Source of the DNA: Streptomyces sp. NBC_01754
GTDB taxonomy: Bacteria; Actinomycetota; Actinomycetes; Streptomycetales; Streptomycetaceae
Assembly (NCBI RefSeq): GCF_035918015.1
Contig: NZ_CP109132.1
Coordinates: forward strand, 6,200,001-6,264,000
Length of the DNA stretch: 64,000 bases
Reading direction: 5' to 3'
Shown here: positions 45,219-54,367 of the stretch, piece after piece
Numbering within the stretch: position 1 is the stretch's first letter
How the letters are laid out: the number at the start of each line of letters is the position of its first letter
Made by a program: the position numbers and the translations under genes
Notes under the pieces: generated by a model
What the model was told of the DNA's origin: nothing
Database searches by the model: none
Seen by the model: only the letters and a program-made list of their open reading frames with translations

Positions 45219-46667
45219 ATGGGATCCACCTCCGCCCACAAGAATGAGGGCCTTGGCCGTCGCGATGTGATCAAGCGTTCGGCCGCACTCGGCCTGATCG
45301 CCGTCCCGACGATGAGCTTCCTGACGTCCTGCGCGAGTGGCGACAGCGGGAGTGACGACAAGGTAGAGAAGGGCACCAAGAGCGCCAAGAACCCGCTCGG
45401 TGTCAACGAGACCGCCCCCCTCGAGGTCGTCATCTTCAACGGCGGCTTCGGCGACCAGTACGCCATCGACGCGGAGAAGAAGTACAACGCGGCCTTCCCC
45501 AAGGCACCGAAGGTCAAGCACGCCGCGACCGAGAAGATCCAGTCCACACTCCAGCCGCGGTTCAACGGCGGTACCCCGCCCGACCTGATCGACAACTCCG
45601 GTGCCGAGCAGATGGACATGGGCGTCCTGGTCGGCAAGAATCAACTGCTCGACCTGACACCGCTGATGGACGCCCCGTCCTACGACGACCCGGCCAAGAA
45701 GGTCCGCGACACGCTGCGCCCCGGTGTCCTGGAGATGGGCCAGTTCGACGGCGACCCGGTCTGGATCATGTACTACGCGTACACGGTCTACGGCGTCTGG
45801 TACTCGCAGACGGCGCTGGAGAAGCTCGACGCGACGTACCCGGAGACCTGGGACGACATGCTCGCGCTCTGTAAGAAGGCGAAGAGCAAGGGCGTCGCCG
45901 GCTGGACGTACCCGGGCAAGTACCCGTACTACCTGCCGTTCTCGCTGTATCCCTTCATCGCCAAGATCGGCGGCCGCGAGGTCCTCGACAAGATCGACAA
46001 CCTGGAGCCGAACGCCTGGAAGGACCCGGCCGTGAAGGCCGCGTTCGAGGCGTACTACGAGCTCGTCCAGAAGGGGTACATCCTCAAGGGCACCCCCGGT
46101 CTCACCCACATCCAGTCGCAGACCGAGTGGACCAAGGGCAAGGCGCTCTTCATCCCGAACGGCTCGTGGGTGGAGAACGAGGCCGCGCCCACCACGCCGG
46201 ACGACTTCAAGATGATGGTCGGACCGCCCTCCAGCCTGGACTCGTCCGACAAGATGCCCTTCGGCACCGTCTGGGCCTCCGGTGGTGAACCGTTCATCGT
46301 CCCGGCGAAGGCGAGGAACCCCGAGGGGGCCATGGAGCAGTTGCGCATCATGCTCTCCGAGGAGTCCTCGAAGAACTTCACCGCGTCGGTGAAGTCCCTC
46401 AGCGCCTTCGACGGGGGCACCGACGGCCTGGAGCTGTCTACCGCCCTCCAGTCCGGTGTCGACGTGCTGAAGAAGGCGGGCGACAACGTGGTGAACCCGC
46501 GTATGCAGGACTGGTACGTGAAGCTCCAGAAGGAGCAGATCGGAATCGCCGGACTCGGCGAGATGATGGCCGGCCGCGCGACCCCGGCGGAGACCATCAA
46601 GAAGATCCAGGGCTTCGCCGACGCGGCGGCCAAGGACCAGTCCATCAAGCACTACAAGCACCAGTGA
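45219..46667 (+). CDS. ngcE: N-acetylglucosamine/chitobiose ABC transporter, binding lipoprotein NgcE
   Basis: The 482-residue solute-binding protein has a twin-arginine-like signal (LGRRDVIKRSAALGLIAVP) and lipobox LTSC (Cys about residue 38), so export is probably by Tat with lipid anchoring. The body (VVIFNGGFGDQYAIDAEKKYNAAFPKAPKVKH, YAYTVYGVWYSQTALEKLDATYPETWDDM) matches NgcE of Streptomyces. The ATG at 45219 is eight bases after GCGAGG; a TTG at 45213 is too close to it. It heads the ngcEFG operon, which sits next to rok7B7 in related genomes. Here an island separates them. Confidence 0.92.
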   Translation: MGSTSAHKNEGLGRRDVIKRSAALGLIAVPTMSFLTSCASGDSGSDDKVEKGTKSAKNPLGVNETAPLEVVIFNGGFGDQYAIDAEKKYNAAFPKAPKVKHAATEKIQSTLQPRFNGGTPPDLIDNSGAEQMDMGVLVGKNQLLDLTPLMDAPSYDDPAKKVRDTLRPGVLEMGQFDGDPVWIMYYAYTVYGVWYSQTALEKLDATYPETWDDMLALCKKAKSKGVAGWTYPGKYPYYLPFSLYPFIAKIGGREVLDKIDNLEPNAWKDPAVKAAFEAYYELVQKGYILKGTPGLTHIQSQTEWTKGKALFIPNGSWVENEAAPTTPDDFKMMVGPPSSLDSSDKMPFGTVWASGGEPFIVPAKARNPEGAMEQLRIMLSEESSKNFTASVKSLSAFDGGTDGLELSTALQSGVDVLKKAGDNVVNPRMQDWYVKLQKEQIGIAGLGEMMAGRATPAETIKKIQGFADAAAKDQSIKHYKHQ

Positions 46668-46718
46668 GCAACCGTCATCAGCGGCGGCACCCGCTCAGAG
46701 ATCGGGGTCGGTAAAACG

Positions 46719-47642
46719 ATGCAGCACGGCAAGTACCGTTTCATCGTGGGATTCCTGGTGGTCCCACTGGCGTTGTACGCCATCTTCGTCATCTGGCCTT
46801 TCGCCCAGTCCATCTACTACTCGTTCACGGACTGGACGGGGCTCAGCCCGGACTTCAAGATGGTCGGCTTCGACAACTACAGCCGAATGCTCGACGACGA
46901 CATCTTCTGGAAGTCGTTGCAGCACAGTGTGCTGCTCGTGCTGCTGCTGCCGCTGGTGACGCTGGGACTCGCACTCTTCTTCGCCTTCATGCTCAATGTC
47001 GGCGGCCGGCGGCGCAAGAACGCCACGGTCGCCGGCGTGCGAGGCTCCTCGTTCTACAAGATCGCCTATTTCTTCCCCCAGGTCCTGTCGATCGTGATCG
47101 TGGCCCTGCTCTTCCAGTTCGCGTTCAACCCGACGTCCGGCATGCTGAATTCGGCACTGAAGGCCGTCGGGCTGAAAAGCCTCCAGCCGGACTGGCTCGG
47201 TGACCCGAACCTCGCGCTGTACTGCGTGATGGTGGTGCTCATCTGGTCCACCGTCGGATTCTTCGTCGTCCTGTTCTCCGCCGGAATGGCCTCCATTCCG
47301 AAGGACTTCTACGAGGCGGCCCTGCTGGACGGTGCCGACCGCGTCACGACGTTCTTCAGGATCACGCTGCCGCTGCTCTGGGACACGGTGCAGTCCGGCT
47401 GGGTCTACATGGGCATCCTGGCCCTCGGCGTGGAGGCGTTCACCGCCGTCCAGGTCATGACCGTGGGCCCGGGCGGCCCCGACTACTCCACCACCATCCT
47501 GCCGCTGTACGTGTACCAGACGGCCTTCCGGGACGCCCAGGCCGGATACGCCACCACGATCGGTGTCGGACTGCTCATCGTCACCATGCTCTTCGCGGGC
47601 ATCGTGATGCGGCTGGGCCGGCGCGAGCGGCTGGAGTTCTGA
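46719..47642 (+). CDS. ngcF: N-acetylglucosamine ABC transporter permease NgcF
   Basis: The 307-residue permease has six transmembrane helices (FIVGFLVVPLALYAIFVIWPFAQSIYYSF first). The ATPase-docking EAA loop is DFYEAALLDGADRVTTFFRITLPLLWD. It follows ngcE by 51 bp and pairs with NgcG; energy probably comes from MsiK. Confidence 0.92.
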   Translation: MQHGKYRFIVGFLVVPLALYAIFVIWPFAQSIYYSFTDWTGLSPDFKMVGFDNYSRMLDDDIFWKSLQHSVLLVLLLPLVTLGLALFFAFMLNVGGRRRKNATVAGVRGSSFYKIAYFFPQVLSIVIVALLFQFAFNPTSGMLNSALKAVGLKSLQPDWLGDPNLALYCVMVVLIWSTVGFFVVLFSAGMASIPKDFYEAALLDGADRVTTFFRITLPLLWDTVQSGWVYMGILALGVEAFTAVQVMTVGPGGPDYSTTILPLYVYQTAFRDAQAGYATTIGVGLLIVTMLFAGIVMRLGRRERLEF

Positions 47643-47739
47643 TGCCGGGGTCCGTGAGGTACGGCGACCGGACTCCCGGCGGCGCGCACGCAAGCTCGGC
47701 CGCGGTGGCCGGCCCGACAGTTGTACGAGGTGAGCACAC

Positions 47740-48657
47740 GTGAAGGTCACTGAGACTCCTCCGGCCGTCCCGGCGCCGCGCTCGCCGGTGACGAAGACCG
47801 ACGCCCCGGCCGGCGAACCGGCGAAGAAGAGCGAGGGCGCGGTCCTCAACGTCTTCTCGCACGGCATGCTGATCATCTGGGCCGTGCTCGTCGTCATGCC
47901 GCTGCTGTGGGCGGTGACGGCGTCCTTCAAGACGGACGACGCGATCCTGTCGACCCCGTGGTCGCTGCCCGACAAGCTCCACTTCGAGAACTGGTCGCGG
48001 GCCTGGACCCAGGCACATATGAGCGATTACTTCCTGAACACCATCATGGTGGTGGGCGGTTCGCTCATCGGCACGCTGCTGCTGGGCTCCATGGCGGCGT
48101 ACGTGCTGGCGCGGTTCGACTTCCCCGGGAACCGCTTCATCTACTACCTCTTCATCGGGGGGATGAGCTTCCCCGTCATCCTGGCGCTGGTCCCGCTGTT
48201 CTTCGTCATGAACAACATGGGCCTGCTGAACTCGGTGCACGGGCTGATCCTGGTCTACATCGCCTACTCACTGCCCTTCACCGTCTTCTTCCTCACCTCG
48301 TTCTTCCGGACGCTGCCGACCTCGATAGCGGAGGCGGCCATGCTCGACGGCGCCTCGCACACCCGGACCTTCTTCCAGGTGATGCTGCCGATGGCGAAGC
48401 CCGGACTGATCAGCGTCGGGATCTTCAACTTCCTCGGCCAGTGGAACCAGTACATGCTGCCGACGGTGCTCAACACCGACCCGGACGGCAAGGTGCTCTC
48501 GCAGGGGCTGGTCGAACTGGCCACCAGCCAGGGCTACAGGGGGGACTGGTCGGGGCTCTTCGCCGGTCTGGTCATGGCGATGCTGCCGGTCCTCGTGGCC
48601 TACATCGTCTTCCAGCGGCAGGTCGTGGCGGGACTGACGGCGGGTGCCCTCAAGTAG
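47740..48657 (+). CDS. ngcG: N-acetylglucosamine ABC transporter permease NgcG
   Basis: The 305-residue permease starts at a GTG (47740) preceded by ACGAGG. It has a Pro/Ala-rich cytoplasmic N-terminus, six transmembrane helices and the EAA motif SIAEAAMLDGASHTRTFFQVMLPMAKPG. It is the last gene of the ngcEFG operon, followed by a strong terminator. Confidence 0.92.
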   Translation: MKVTETPPAVPAPRSPVTKTDAPAGEPAKKSEGAVLNVFSHGMLIIWAVLVVMPLLWAVTASFKTDDAILSTPWSLPDKLHFENWSRAWTQAHMSDYFLNTIMVVGGSLIGTLLLGSMAAYVLARFDFPGNRFIYYLFIGGMSFPVILALVPLFFVMNNMGLLNSVHGLILVYIAYSLPFTVFFLTSFFRTLPTSIAEAAMLDGASHTRTFFQVMLPMAKPGLISVGIFNFLGQWNQYMLPTVLNTDPDGKVLSQGLVELATSQGYRGDWSGLFAGLVMAMLPVLVAYIVFQRQVVAGLTAGALK

Positions 48658-48676
48658 GGGCCGCGCCGGAAGCGGG

Positions 48677-48709
48677 GGAAGGCCGCGGCCACAGGGGCCG
48701 CGGCCTTCC
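48677..48709 (+). terminator. ngcEFG terminator
   Basis: A perfect 14-bp stem GGAAGGCCGCGGCC / GGCCGCGGCCTTCC with the loop ACAGG, followed by CTCGCTC, begins 20 bp after the ngcG stop. It also lies just beyond the 3' end of the LuxR remnant and could act in both directions. Confidence 0.9.
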
Positions 48710-48714
48710 CTCGC

Positions 48715-48960
48715 TCATGCCACGAGACGCGCCTCCCAGGCGAGTCTCGCCACGAGCACGCGACTGGGTGCGCCGAGCTTGGTCAGGATGGTCTGGACGT
48801 GATCCTTGACGGTAGCCAGGCCCACGTCCAGCGCATGAGCGATCTGCGGATTGGTCAGTCCGCGACCGATCAGTGCCAGCACTTCCTGCTGGCGCGGTGT
48901 CAGTTGCTTCTGGATCAGGAGGAGGGAGGGGTTCGCCGCGGAGCTGTCGGCGGCATCGAG
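48715..48960 (-). pseudogene. LuxR-type HTH regulator, 5'-truncated remnant
   Basis: On the minus strand the sequence encodes a complete LuxR HTH (QLTPRQQEVLALIGRGLTNPQ, LATVKDHVQTILTKLGAPSRV) and a C-terminus at 48715. Upstream of about 48960 the frame continues to 49110, but the residues no longer resemble a receiver or any regulator, and the opposite strand carries other coding sequence. A normal response regulator would need about 130 further residues. The left edge of the accessory island therefore truncates this gene; the remnant is probably not expressed. Confidence 0.75.
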
Positions 48961-48984
48961 GAATCCCCGCCACCATCTCCCGGG

Positions 48985-49233
48985 CCAGGCACCGAGGCAG
49001 TGACCAGGTACCACACCCTCATGCTCCAGGACATCCTCGGCGAACCCGAGTGGGCGGACCTCCTCACGCCCGCCGACCGGCGGGGCCTGACCCCGCTCTT
49101 CTGGTCCCATGTCCGGCCATACAGTGAGGTGAATCTCGATATGGGCGCCCGCCTCGACCTCGCTGCGGCCTCCGTACCGGACCCCCGCTCACCAGCGGAC
49201 ACCGACGACCAGCAGCCGGCCGGGCGCCCATAG
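48985..49233 (+). pseudogene. Possible 3' remnant of a Tn3-family transposase
   Basis: The frame ending at 49233 encodes ADLLTPADRRGLTPLFWSHV followed by RPYSEVNLDMGARLDLAAAS. I recall a similar ending (ALTPLFWTHVNPYG...LDM...LDL) from Streptomyces proteins annotated as Tn3-family transposases. It lacks a start and any catalytic part. Together with the serine resolvase at the other edge of the island it supports a Tn3-like vehicle, but the family call is from memory and uncertain. Confidence 0.4.
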
Positions 49234-49290
49234 ATTCACGTAATCGCCCGAGTCGGCGGTCAAGCCTGAAGCGGGTTCTACGATGAGACG

Positions 49291-50031
49291 GTGACCGAAA
49301 CGCTGCCCCCCGTGGGCATTGACCTCTTCGACGTCGAACGGCTCCTGCTGACCGAAGCCGCGGAACCGCCGCTGCCGCCCCATGACGCTGAGGCCCGGGA
49401 CCGGGCGTGGGAGAGGGCGGTCCGAGCCAACCCCGCCCTCTTCGACGGGCCTGTGGTGGCGTGTGGGGGACTGGAGCGGACCGGACCGCGCATCCTGCGC
49501 CTCTCCTGGGTGCGTGTGACCTACCGGCACTACGCGCTGCGTCGTGTTCCCGGCGCCACCGCACTGCCCTCGTTGTTCGTGAACGTCGTTCAGCCGACCG
49601 GTGACGGCCGTGTGCTGGCAGCGAGGATGTCGCCCGCTACGGCTGCTCCGGGCCGCTGGCAGCTGCCGGGTGGGTCTGTGGAGCCGCCCGAGGACGGGGC
49701 AGCGCTGGACGAGTCGGCGCTGGCCGGCCAGGCCGCGCGAGAAGTTGCCGAGGAGTTGGGGATCAGCGTGGTCGCTGAGGAGCTGAGGCTGTGGGCCGTC
49801 ACCCGCGGCGAGAACGGCAGTGTCGGCCTGACCTACCTCGCCCCTGCCCTTCCCGAGGCGACGTTGCGCGCGGACTTCACCGCTGCGGCGGCAGCCGAGC
49901 GTGTTCAGGGCCGTGTACCTGAGCTCGACGATATCGCCCTGGTGTGTTCACCGGACGAACTGGCTGCTCTGACGGGGCCGCACGCGGACTATCTGGAACC
50001 GATCGTTCGCCGCTTCGCCGGGTGCCGCTGA
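49291..50031 (+). CDS. NUDIX-domain hydrolase
   Basis: The 246-residue protein has a NUDIX box spread as LPGGSVEPPEDG ... AAREVAEELGISVVAEEL (residues about 128-165), with an insertion of about ten residues between the GG and the REVxEExG part. An N-terminal region of about 80 residues is of unknown nature. Such enzymes hydrolyse nucleoside-diphosphate-linked compounds. It starts at a GTG (49291), is convergent with the XRE-TPR regulator, and their stop codons are 2 bp apart. NUDIX proteins paired with XRE-TPR regulators are common in Streptomyces accessory DNA; the physiological substrate is not evident. Confidence 0.82.
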   Translation: MTETLPPVGIDLFDVERLLLTEAAEPPLPPHDAEARDRAWERAVRANPALFDGPVVACGGLERTGPRILRLSWVRVTYRHYALRRVPGATALPSLFVNVVQPTGDGRVLAARMSPATAAPGRWQLPGGSVEPPEDGAALDESALAGQAAREVAEELGISVVAEELRLWAVTRGENGSVGLTYLAPALPEATLRADFTAAAAAERVQGRVPELDDIALVCSPDELAALTGPHADYLEPIVRRFAGCR

Positions 50032-50033
50032 GG

Positions 50034-51407
50034 TCAGGCCCCGGCGAGGAAGTCGCGTCCCCGTTCGTCGAGGTCGGCCACGCACCGCAGGCCACGGGCC
50101 CGGAAGCGTGCGAGGTCGCCGCGCATACGGGAGACCGCCTTGCGGGTGCGGACGGAGCGGACTCCGTCCATGTGGTCGATGGCTCGGTGCCAGGTGGCGC
50201 ACGCCTGCTCGATGCTGCCGCGCTTGAGGTGCATCTCCGCGCCCGCGACCAGGTCCAGGGCGACGATCCGCGCGTAGGTGTCTGCGGGGCGGGCCGTGGC
50301 GGCCAGCGCGTACTGTTCGGCGGCGGCCCGGTGGTCTCCTACAGTCTCGTGGACCTTGGCGGTGCGGGAGTACACCGACGCGGCCGGCGGGCCCCAGGGC
50401 AGCGCCCAGAACGGCACCTCGTCGCCGGGGGCACCGGTCAGCAGGATGCGGGCGTGTTCGGCCTCGGCCAGGGCCGCGCGGCGCTTGCCGCTTTTGGCCA
50501 GGGTGTGGGCGTGAACGACGCGGAAGAGCGCTTCGGTCTGGGCGTCCACTCGTCCCTTGGCCCGGTTCAGTCCGGTCTCGGCCAGGCCCAGGCAGTGCTC
50601 GGGGCGATGGAGCTTGAGGCCCTGCATGGCCATCGTGCGCATCACGAATCCGTCGTGCCCGCGCAGGCCGGATTCGGCGGCCAGAGCGTAGGACTGGAGG
50701 TAGTAGCGCTGAGCGAGTCCCTGCTGACCTGCGTCGTAGCTCTTCCAGCCCAGCAGGTGGACTCCTCGGCCGGCGGCGGACAGCATCTGCTGGCGGACTT
50801 CGTCGGTACGGAACCGGGCCCGGCACAGCGGGGCGACGTCGTCGCGGAGGTAGGTGACGAGGGCGCTGCGGCCGTGTTGTCCGCCGTGGCGTTCGTCCAT
50901 CTCGGAGAACGCGTGGATCATGTCACGGACGGCGGCGACCTCGGCCATGCCGACGGTGTAGCCGGTGCGGGCGGCCGCGGTGCGGGCGGCGATGTCCTGG
51001 ACGTGGCTGAGGGGTAACGCGGCGGAGGCAGCGGAGTAGGCGGAGGCCGTCAGGAAGCGGCGGCGGTCCAACTCGTACCTCCACATCGGCAGCAGAGCGT
51101 CCAGCGGGTCGCCCTCCAGGGACAGTCCGATGGTCTCATTCTCGGCTTCTGCCGGGGAGGGCAGGCCGAGGTCGGAGGTGGTCAGGAGGCGGCCCAGGCG
51201 CCGGGAGAGCGCGACCGCGAGGTAGCGGGGTGTGTCGCCTCGGGGCACGGATCCGCCGAGCCAGTGCTCGATGTTGGACTTGTTCGTGTGTAAGTCCGCG
51301 CCGCACTCGGCGGCGACCGCGCGGATCGTCTTGGCCAGCGCCTCGTAGGTGAGGCCGGATTCGGCGACAAGGGCGCTGAGCTGGGCGTTCGGCGTGCGCG
51401 TGGTCAT
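50034..51407 (-). CDS. XRE-like regulator with TPR-type C-terminal repeats
   Basis: The 457-residue protein has an N-terminal HTH-like part (LSALVAESGLTYEALAKTIRAVAAECG ... NIEHWLGG) and a long helical C-terminal domain with TPR-like repeats (GVHLLGWKSYDAGQQGLAQRYYLQSYALAAESG and later AAAEQYALAATARPADTYARIVALDLVAGAEMHLKRG). This architecture is frequent in Streptomyces regulators of adjacent accessory genes. It is divergent from the 51.6-58.2 kb operon, and the 190-bp gap has a palindrome near its start, so it is the likely regulator of that operon and of itself. Confidence 0.85.
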   Translation of the reverse strand: MTTRTPNAQLSALVAESGLTYEALAKTIRAVAAECGADLHTNKSNIEHWLGGSVPRGDTPRYLAVALSRRLGRLLTTSDLGLPSPAEAENETIGLSLEGDPLDALLPMWRYELDRRRFLTASAYSAASAALPLSHVQDIAARTAAARTGYTVGMAEVAAVRDMIHAFSEMDERHGGQHGRSALVTYLRDDVAPLCRARFRTDEVRQQMLSAAGRGVHLLGWKSYDAGQQGLAQRYYLQSYALAAESGLRGHDGFVMRTMAMQGLKLHRPEHCLGLAETGLNRAKGRVDAQTEALFRVVHAHTLAKSGKRRAALAEAEHARILLTGAPGDEVPFWALPWGPPAASVYSRTAKVHETVGDHRAAAEQYALAATARPADTYARIVALDLVAGAEMHLKRGSIEQACATWHRAIDHMDGVRSVRTRKAVSRMRGDLARFRARGLRCVADLDERGRDFLAGA

Positions 51408-51420
51408 GAGTACCTGCCCC

Positions 51421-51437
51421 GTATATACGCGATATAC
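51421..51437. promoter_or_regulatory. Palindrome GTATAT-acgcg-ATATAC
   Basis: A perfect 6-bp-arm inverted repeat sits 14 bp upstream of the XRE-TPR regulator start, in the divergent promoter region of the biosynthetic operon. It is strikingly AT-rich for this genome and could be the operator or overlap a promoter. Confidence 0.55.
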
Positions 51438-51597
51438 CGCTTGGCCTGTCCATCACCGTACCGCTGCGGTGAGCGCCCGAGTTGACTGTTCATCAGGCCC
51501 GAGCCCGGCGGCCGGCATCTCAGCGCCGCGCCGGATCTGCTCCCGTGCCCACGCCTGCGAACCGTAGGTAATGCCCCATGCCCGAGGAGGAATCGTC

Positions 51598-52389
51598 ATG
51601 GACGAGCCGGATGACCGCTGGATCGCCGCTACGGCGTCGGCTCTGCTGGCGGCGGAGTACGAGCGGGTGCCGATCGACGCACTGACCGTCCGAAGTCCGG
51701 AGCTGTCTCTGGAGACCGCCTACCGGGTGCAGGGGGCGGCGGTGGCCCGGCGGATCTCGGGCGGCGCCCGCGTCGTCGGCCACAAGGCCGGGGTGACCTC
51801 TCGGGCCATGCAGGAACAGATGGGCGTCGACGAGTCGGACTCGGGTGTCCTGCTGGACAACATGGTGATGCCTACCGGCAGCACCATGGCCCGGTCCGTG
51901 CTGATGCAGCCGCGGGTGGAGGCGGAGATCGCTTTCCGGCTCGGCCATGACCTGGCGGGCGAGAACGTGAGTGTGGACGAGGTACGGGCCGCGGTGGAGA
52001 AGGTGTTCCTCGCCCTGGAGGTGATCGACACCCGGTTCACCGGCTGGCGCATCACGGTCGCGGACAGCATCGCCGACAACGCGTCCTGTGCCCGGGTGGT
52101 CACCGGGCCCATGGTGCCACTCGGCGCGGACATGGACCTGGCCGCCGAACCGCTGGTCGTCAGCGTCAACGGCACCGCGGTGGCCACCGGAGAGGGCCGC
52201 GCCGTCCTCGGCGACCCGCTCCGCGCCCTGACCTGGCTCGCCGGACGGCTGCACCGCACCGGCGACGGACTGCGCGCCGGGCAGCTGGTTCTGGCCGGGG
52301 CCGTGCACGCCAGCCTCCCGCTGGAGGCCCGGTGCACGGTGCGCGCCCGCTCGCCGCATCTTCCGCTGGTCGAGCTGCGCGTGCGCTGA
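51598..52389 (+). CDS. 2-keto-4-pentenoate hydratase (MhpD/TesE family)
   Basis: The 263-residue protein has VGHKAGVTSRAMQEQMGVDESDSGVLLDNM and the metal-site ARSVLMQPRVEAEIAFRLGHDL (Glu-x-Glu). EVIDTRFTGWRITVADSIADNASCARVV follows, as in the fumarylacetoacetase-like hydratase/decarboxylase family. Normally it hydrates 2-hydroxypenta-2,4-dienoate to 4-hydroxy-2-oxovalerate in meta-cleavage catabolism. The ATG at 51598 follows GAGGAGG. No ring-cleavage dioxygenase or hydrolase is nearby. With KAS III and ACP downstream, I infer it runs in a biosynthetic route, perhaps as dehydratase. Confidence 0.92.
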   Translation: MDEPDDRWIAATASALLAAEYERVPIDALTVRSPELSLETAYRVQGAAVARRISGGARVVGHKAGVTSRAMQEQMGVDESDSGVLLDNMVMPTGSTMARSVLMQPRVEAEIAFRLGHDLAGENVSVDEVRAAVEKVFLALEVIDTRFTGWRITVADSIADNASCARVVTGPMVPLGADMDLAAEPLVVSVNGTAVATGEGRAVLGDPLRALTWLAGRLHRTGDGLRAGQLVLAGAVHASLPLEARCTVRARSPHLPLVELRVR

Positions 52390-52454
52390 CCCGCAGCACT
52401 CTGCCGACCCCGCACTCATGCACCCCCCCTTCCCCTCGAATGAAGGAGCGGCCG

Positions 52455-53330
52455 ATGGCTGCTGATGAACAGCGTCTGCGTGTCGCGGTACTCGGCGCGG
52501 GCCTGATCGGCGTCGACCTCACCGACAAGATCCACCAGTCACAGAAACTGGAACTGGCCCTGGTGGCAGGGCACGACCGGGACAGCCTGGGGCTGCGCCG
52601 GGCGGCCGAGATGGGTCACCCGACCACGGCCGGCGGGATCCACGCCGTGCTGGATGCCGGGCCCTTCGACGTGGTCTTCGACGCCACCAACGCCGACAGC
52701 CACGCCGAACACTGGGCGGCGCTGCGTCCAACCGGCACCCCCCTGATCGACCTGACCCCCACGGGGCATGGCACGGTCATCGTCCCGGGGGTCAACAGCC
52801 ACGGGTCGGCGGCCCACCGGCACGTGAACCTCGTCAGCTGCGGCGGGCAGGCGGCCATTCCCATCCTGTACGCGATCTCCGAGCACTGCACCCCCACCTA
52901 CATCGAGGTGGTCTCCACCGGGGCGAGCGCGAGCGCCGGCCGGGCCACCCGCCTGAACCTCGACCAGTACATCGCCACCACCTCCGCCGCGATCCGGACC
53001 TTCACCGGCACCCGGGACGTGAAAGTGATGGTCAACCTCAGCCCGGCCCGCCCCGCCCCGCCGTTCCGGGTGACCATGACCGTCCTCGCAGGCAGCTTCC
53101 GCGCCGCACCGGTCCGCACGAGCATCGCGGCCGCCGCCCAGGCCGTGCGCGCCTACACACCCGGGTTCAAGGTGACCTCACTCGCCGTGGACCCGGGCCG
53201 GATCTCGGTCGCGGTGGAGGTGACCGCCAGCGGCGGCCGCCTGCCTCCGCACGCCGGAAGCGTCGACATCATCAACGCCGCCGCTGTCCTGATCGCCGAG
53301 CAGTCCCGACGAAGGGAACCCCACCCGTGA
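52455..53330 (+). CDS. Acylating acetaldehyde dehydrogenase (MhpF/DmpF)
   Basis: The 291-residue enzyme has the NAD-binding start [17 protein letters not shown], the catalytic Cys in [14 protein letters not shown] (about residue 127) and [19 protein letters not shown]. It interconverts acetyl-CoA and acetaldehyde and normally forms a channelling complex with the aldolase encoded by the next gene, whose start overlaps its stop by 4 bp. The ATG at 52455 follows GAAGGAG. In this operon it may supply acetaldehyde (or a longer aldehyde) from acyl-CoA to the aldolase. Confidence 0.94.
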   Translation: MAADEQRLRVAVLGAGLIGVDLTDKIHQSQKLELALVAGHDRDSLGLRRAAEMGHPTTAGGIHAVLDAGPFDVVFDATNADSHAEHWAALRPTGTPLIDLTPTGHGTVIVPGVNSHGSAAHRHVNLVSCGGQAAIPILYAISEHCTPTYIEVVSTGASASAGRATRLNLDQYIATTSAAIRTFTGTRDVKVMVNLSPARPAPPFRVTMTVLAGSFRAAPVRTSIAAAAQAVRAYTPGFKVTSLAVDPGRISVAVEVTASGGRLPPHAGSVDIINAAAVLIAEQSRRREPHP

Positions 53331-54367
53331 ACACACACCCGCACGAGCGGCCCCGGATCCTCGTGCACGACCCGACCCTGCGCGACGGCCACCACGCCGT
53401 CGGCCACCAGCTCGACGCCGACCAGCTCGACGCCGACCAGCTCCGCGCCTACGCAACCGCCGCGAACGCCGCCGCCGTGCCGGTGATCGAGGTCGGCCAC
53501 GGCAACGGCCTGGGCGCCTCCAGCCTCCAGATCGGCCGCTCCAAGCTCGACGACGCCACGATGCTCACCACCGTCCGCGAAGCCCTCACCTCGTCGCGGA
53601 TGGGCGTCTTCATGGCCCCCGGCTGGGGTACCTCCGACGACCTGGAGGCCGCCGTCCACCACGGCGCCGACATCGTACGGATCGCCGCGCACTGCACCGA
53701 GGCCGATGTCACCGAACGCCATCTCGGCGTCGTCCGCGACCTCGGAGCCGAGGCCCAGGGCGTCCTGCTCATGAGCCACATGGCCGGCCCCGGCGAACTC
53801 GCCGAACAGTGCGCCCTGTTGGTGAAGTTCGGCGCTCAGGCCGTCGGCATCATGGACTCCGCCGGGCACTACCTCCCGTCCGGCGTCACCGAGCGCGTGC
53901 ACGCCATCGCCGATGCCGTCGACGTGCCGGTCATCTTCCACGGCCACAACAACCTGGGCCTGGCCGTGGCGAACAGCCTTGCCGCCGTGGACGCCGGGGC
54001 GAGCGTCATCGACGCGACCGCCCGCGGGTTCGGCGCCGGGGCCGGCAACACCCAGCTCGAAGTCCTCGTGGCCGTCCTGGAACGCCGCGGCGCCGAGACC
54101 GGGATCGGCCTGCGCGAGGTCCTGGCCGCCGCCGACGTCGCCGCCGACCGCCTGATGAAGGCCCCGCCGTCCATCGACTCGATCGCCGTGGCCAGCGGAC
54201 TCGCCGGGGTGTTCTCCGGATTCAAGCGGCCCGTCCTTCAGACCGCTCGCACCGAAGGCGTCGACCCCATCGACCTGTTCCTCGCCCTCGGCGAGCGTCA
54301 GGTCGTCGCCGGGCAGGAAGACCTGATCGGCGTTGTCGCCCGGCACATCAAGGCGGCCGCCCGATGA
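53327..54367 (+). CDS. 4-hydroxy-2-oxovalerate aldolase (MhpE/DmpG)
   Basis: The 346-residue HMGL-fold aldolase has [46 protein letters not shown] and the metal site [19 protein letters not shown]. It forms or cleaves 4-hydroxy-2-oxovalerate (pyruvate plus acetaldehyde). A tandem 5-residue duplication ([12 protein letters not shown]; a 15-bp repeat around 53410-53445) lengthens the first helix. It overlaps both neighbours by 4 bp (dehydrogenase upstream, KAS III downstream), showing tight translational coupling. Confidence 0.94.
   Translation: MNTHPHERPRILVHDPTLRDGHHAVGHQLDADQLDADQLRAYATAANAAAVPVIEVGHGNGLGASSLQIGRSKLDDATMLTTVREALTSSRMGVFMAPGWGTSDDLEAAVHHGADIVRIAAHCTEADVTERHLGVVRDLGAEAQGVLLMSHMAGPGELAEQCALLVKFGAQAVGIMDSAGHYLPSGVTERVHAIADAVDVPVIFHGHNNLGLAVANSLAAVDAGASVIDATARGFGAGAGNTQLEVLVAVLERRGAETGIGLREVLAAADVAADRLMKAPPSIDSIAVASGLAGVFSGFKRPVLQTARTEGVDPIDLFLALGERQVVAGQEDLIGVVARHIKAAAR

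Noticed and set aside
51598..54367. Aromatic meta-cleavage catabolic pathway
   Set aside because: No extradiol dioxygenase, hydrolase or ring-hydroxylating enzyme is nearby, and the genes are translationally coupled to KAS III and ACP.
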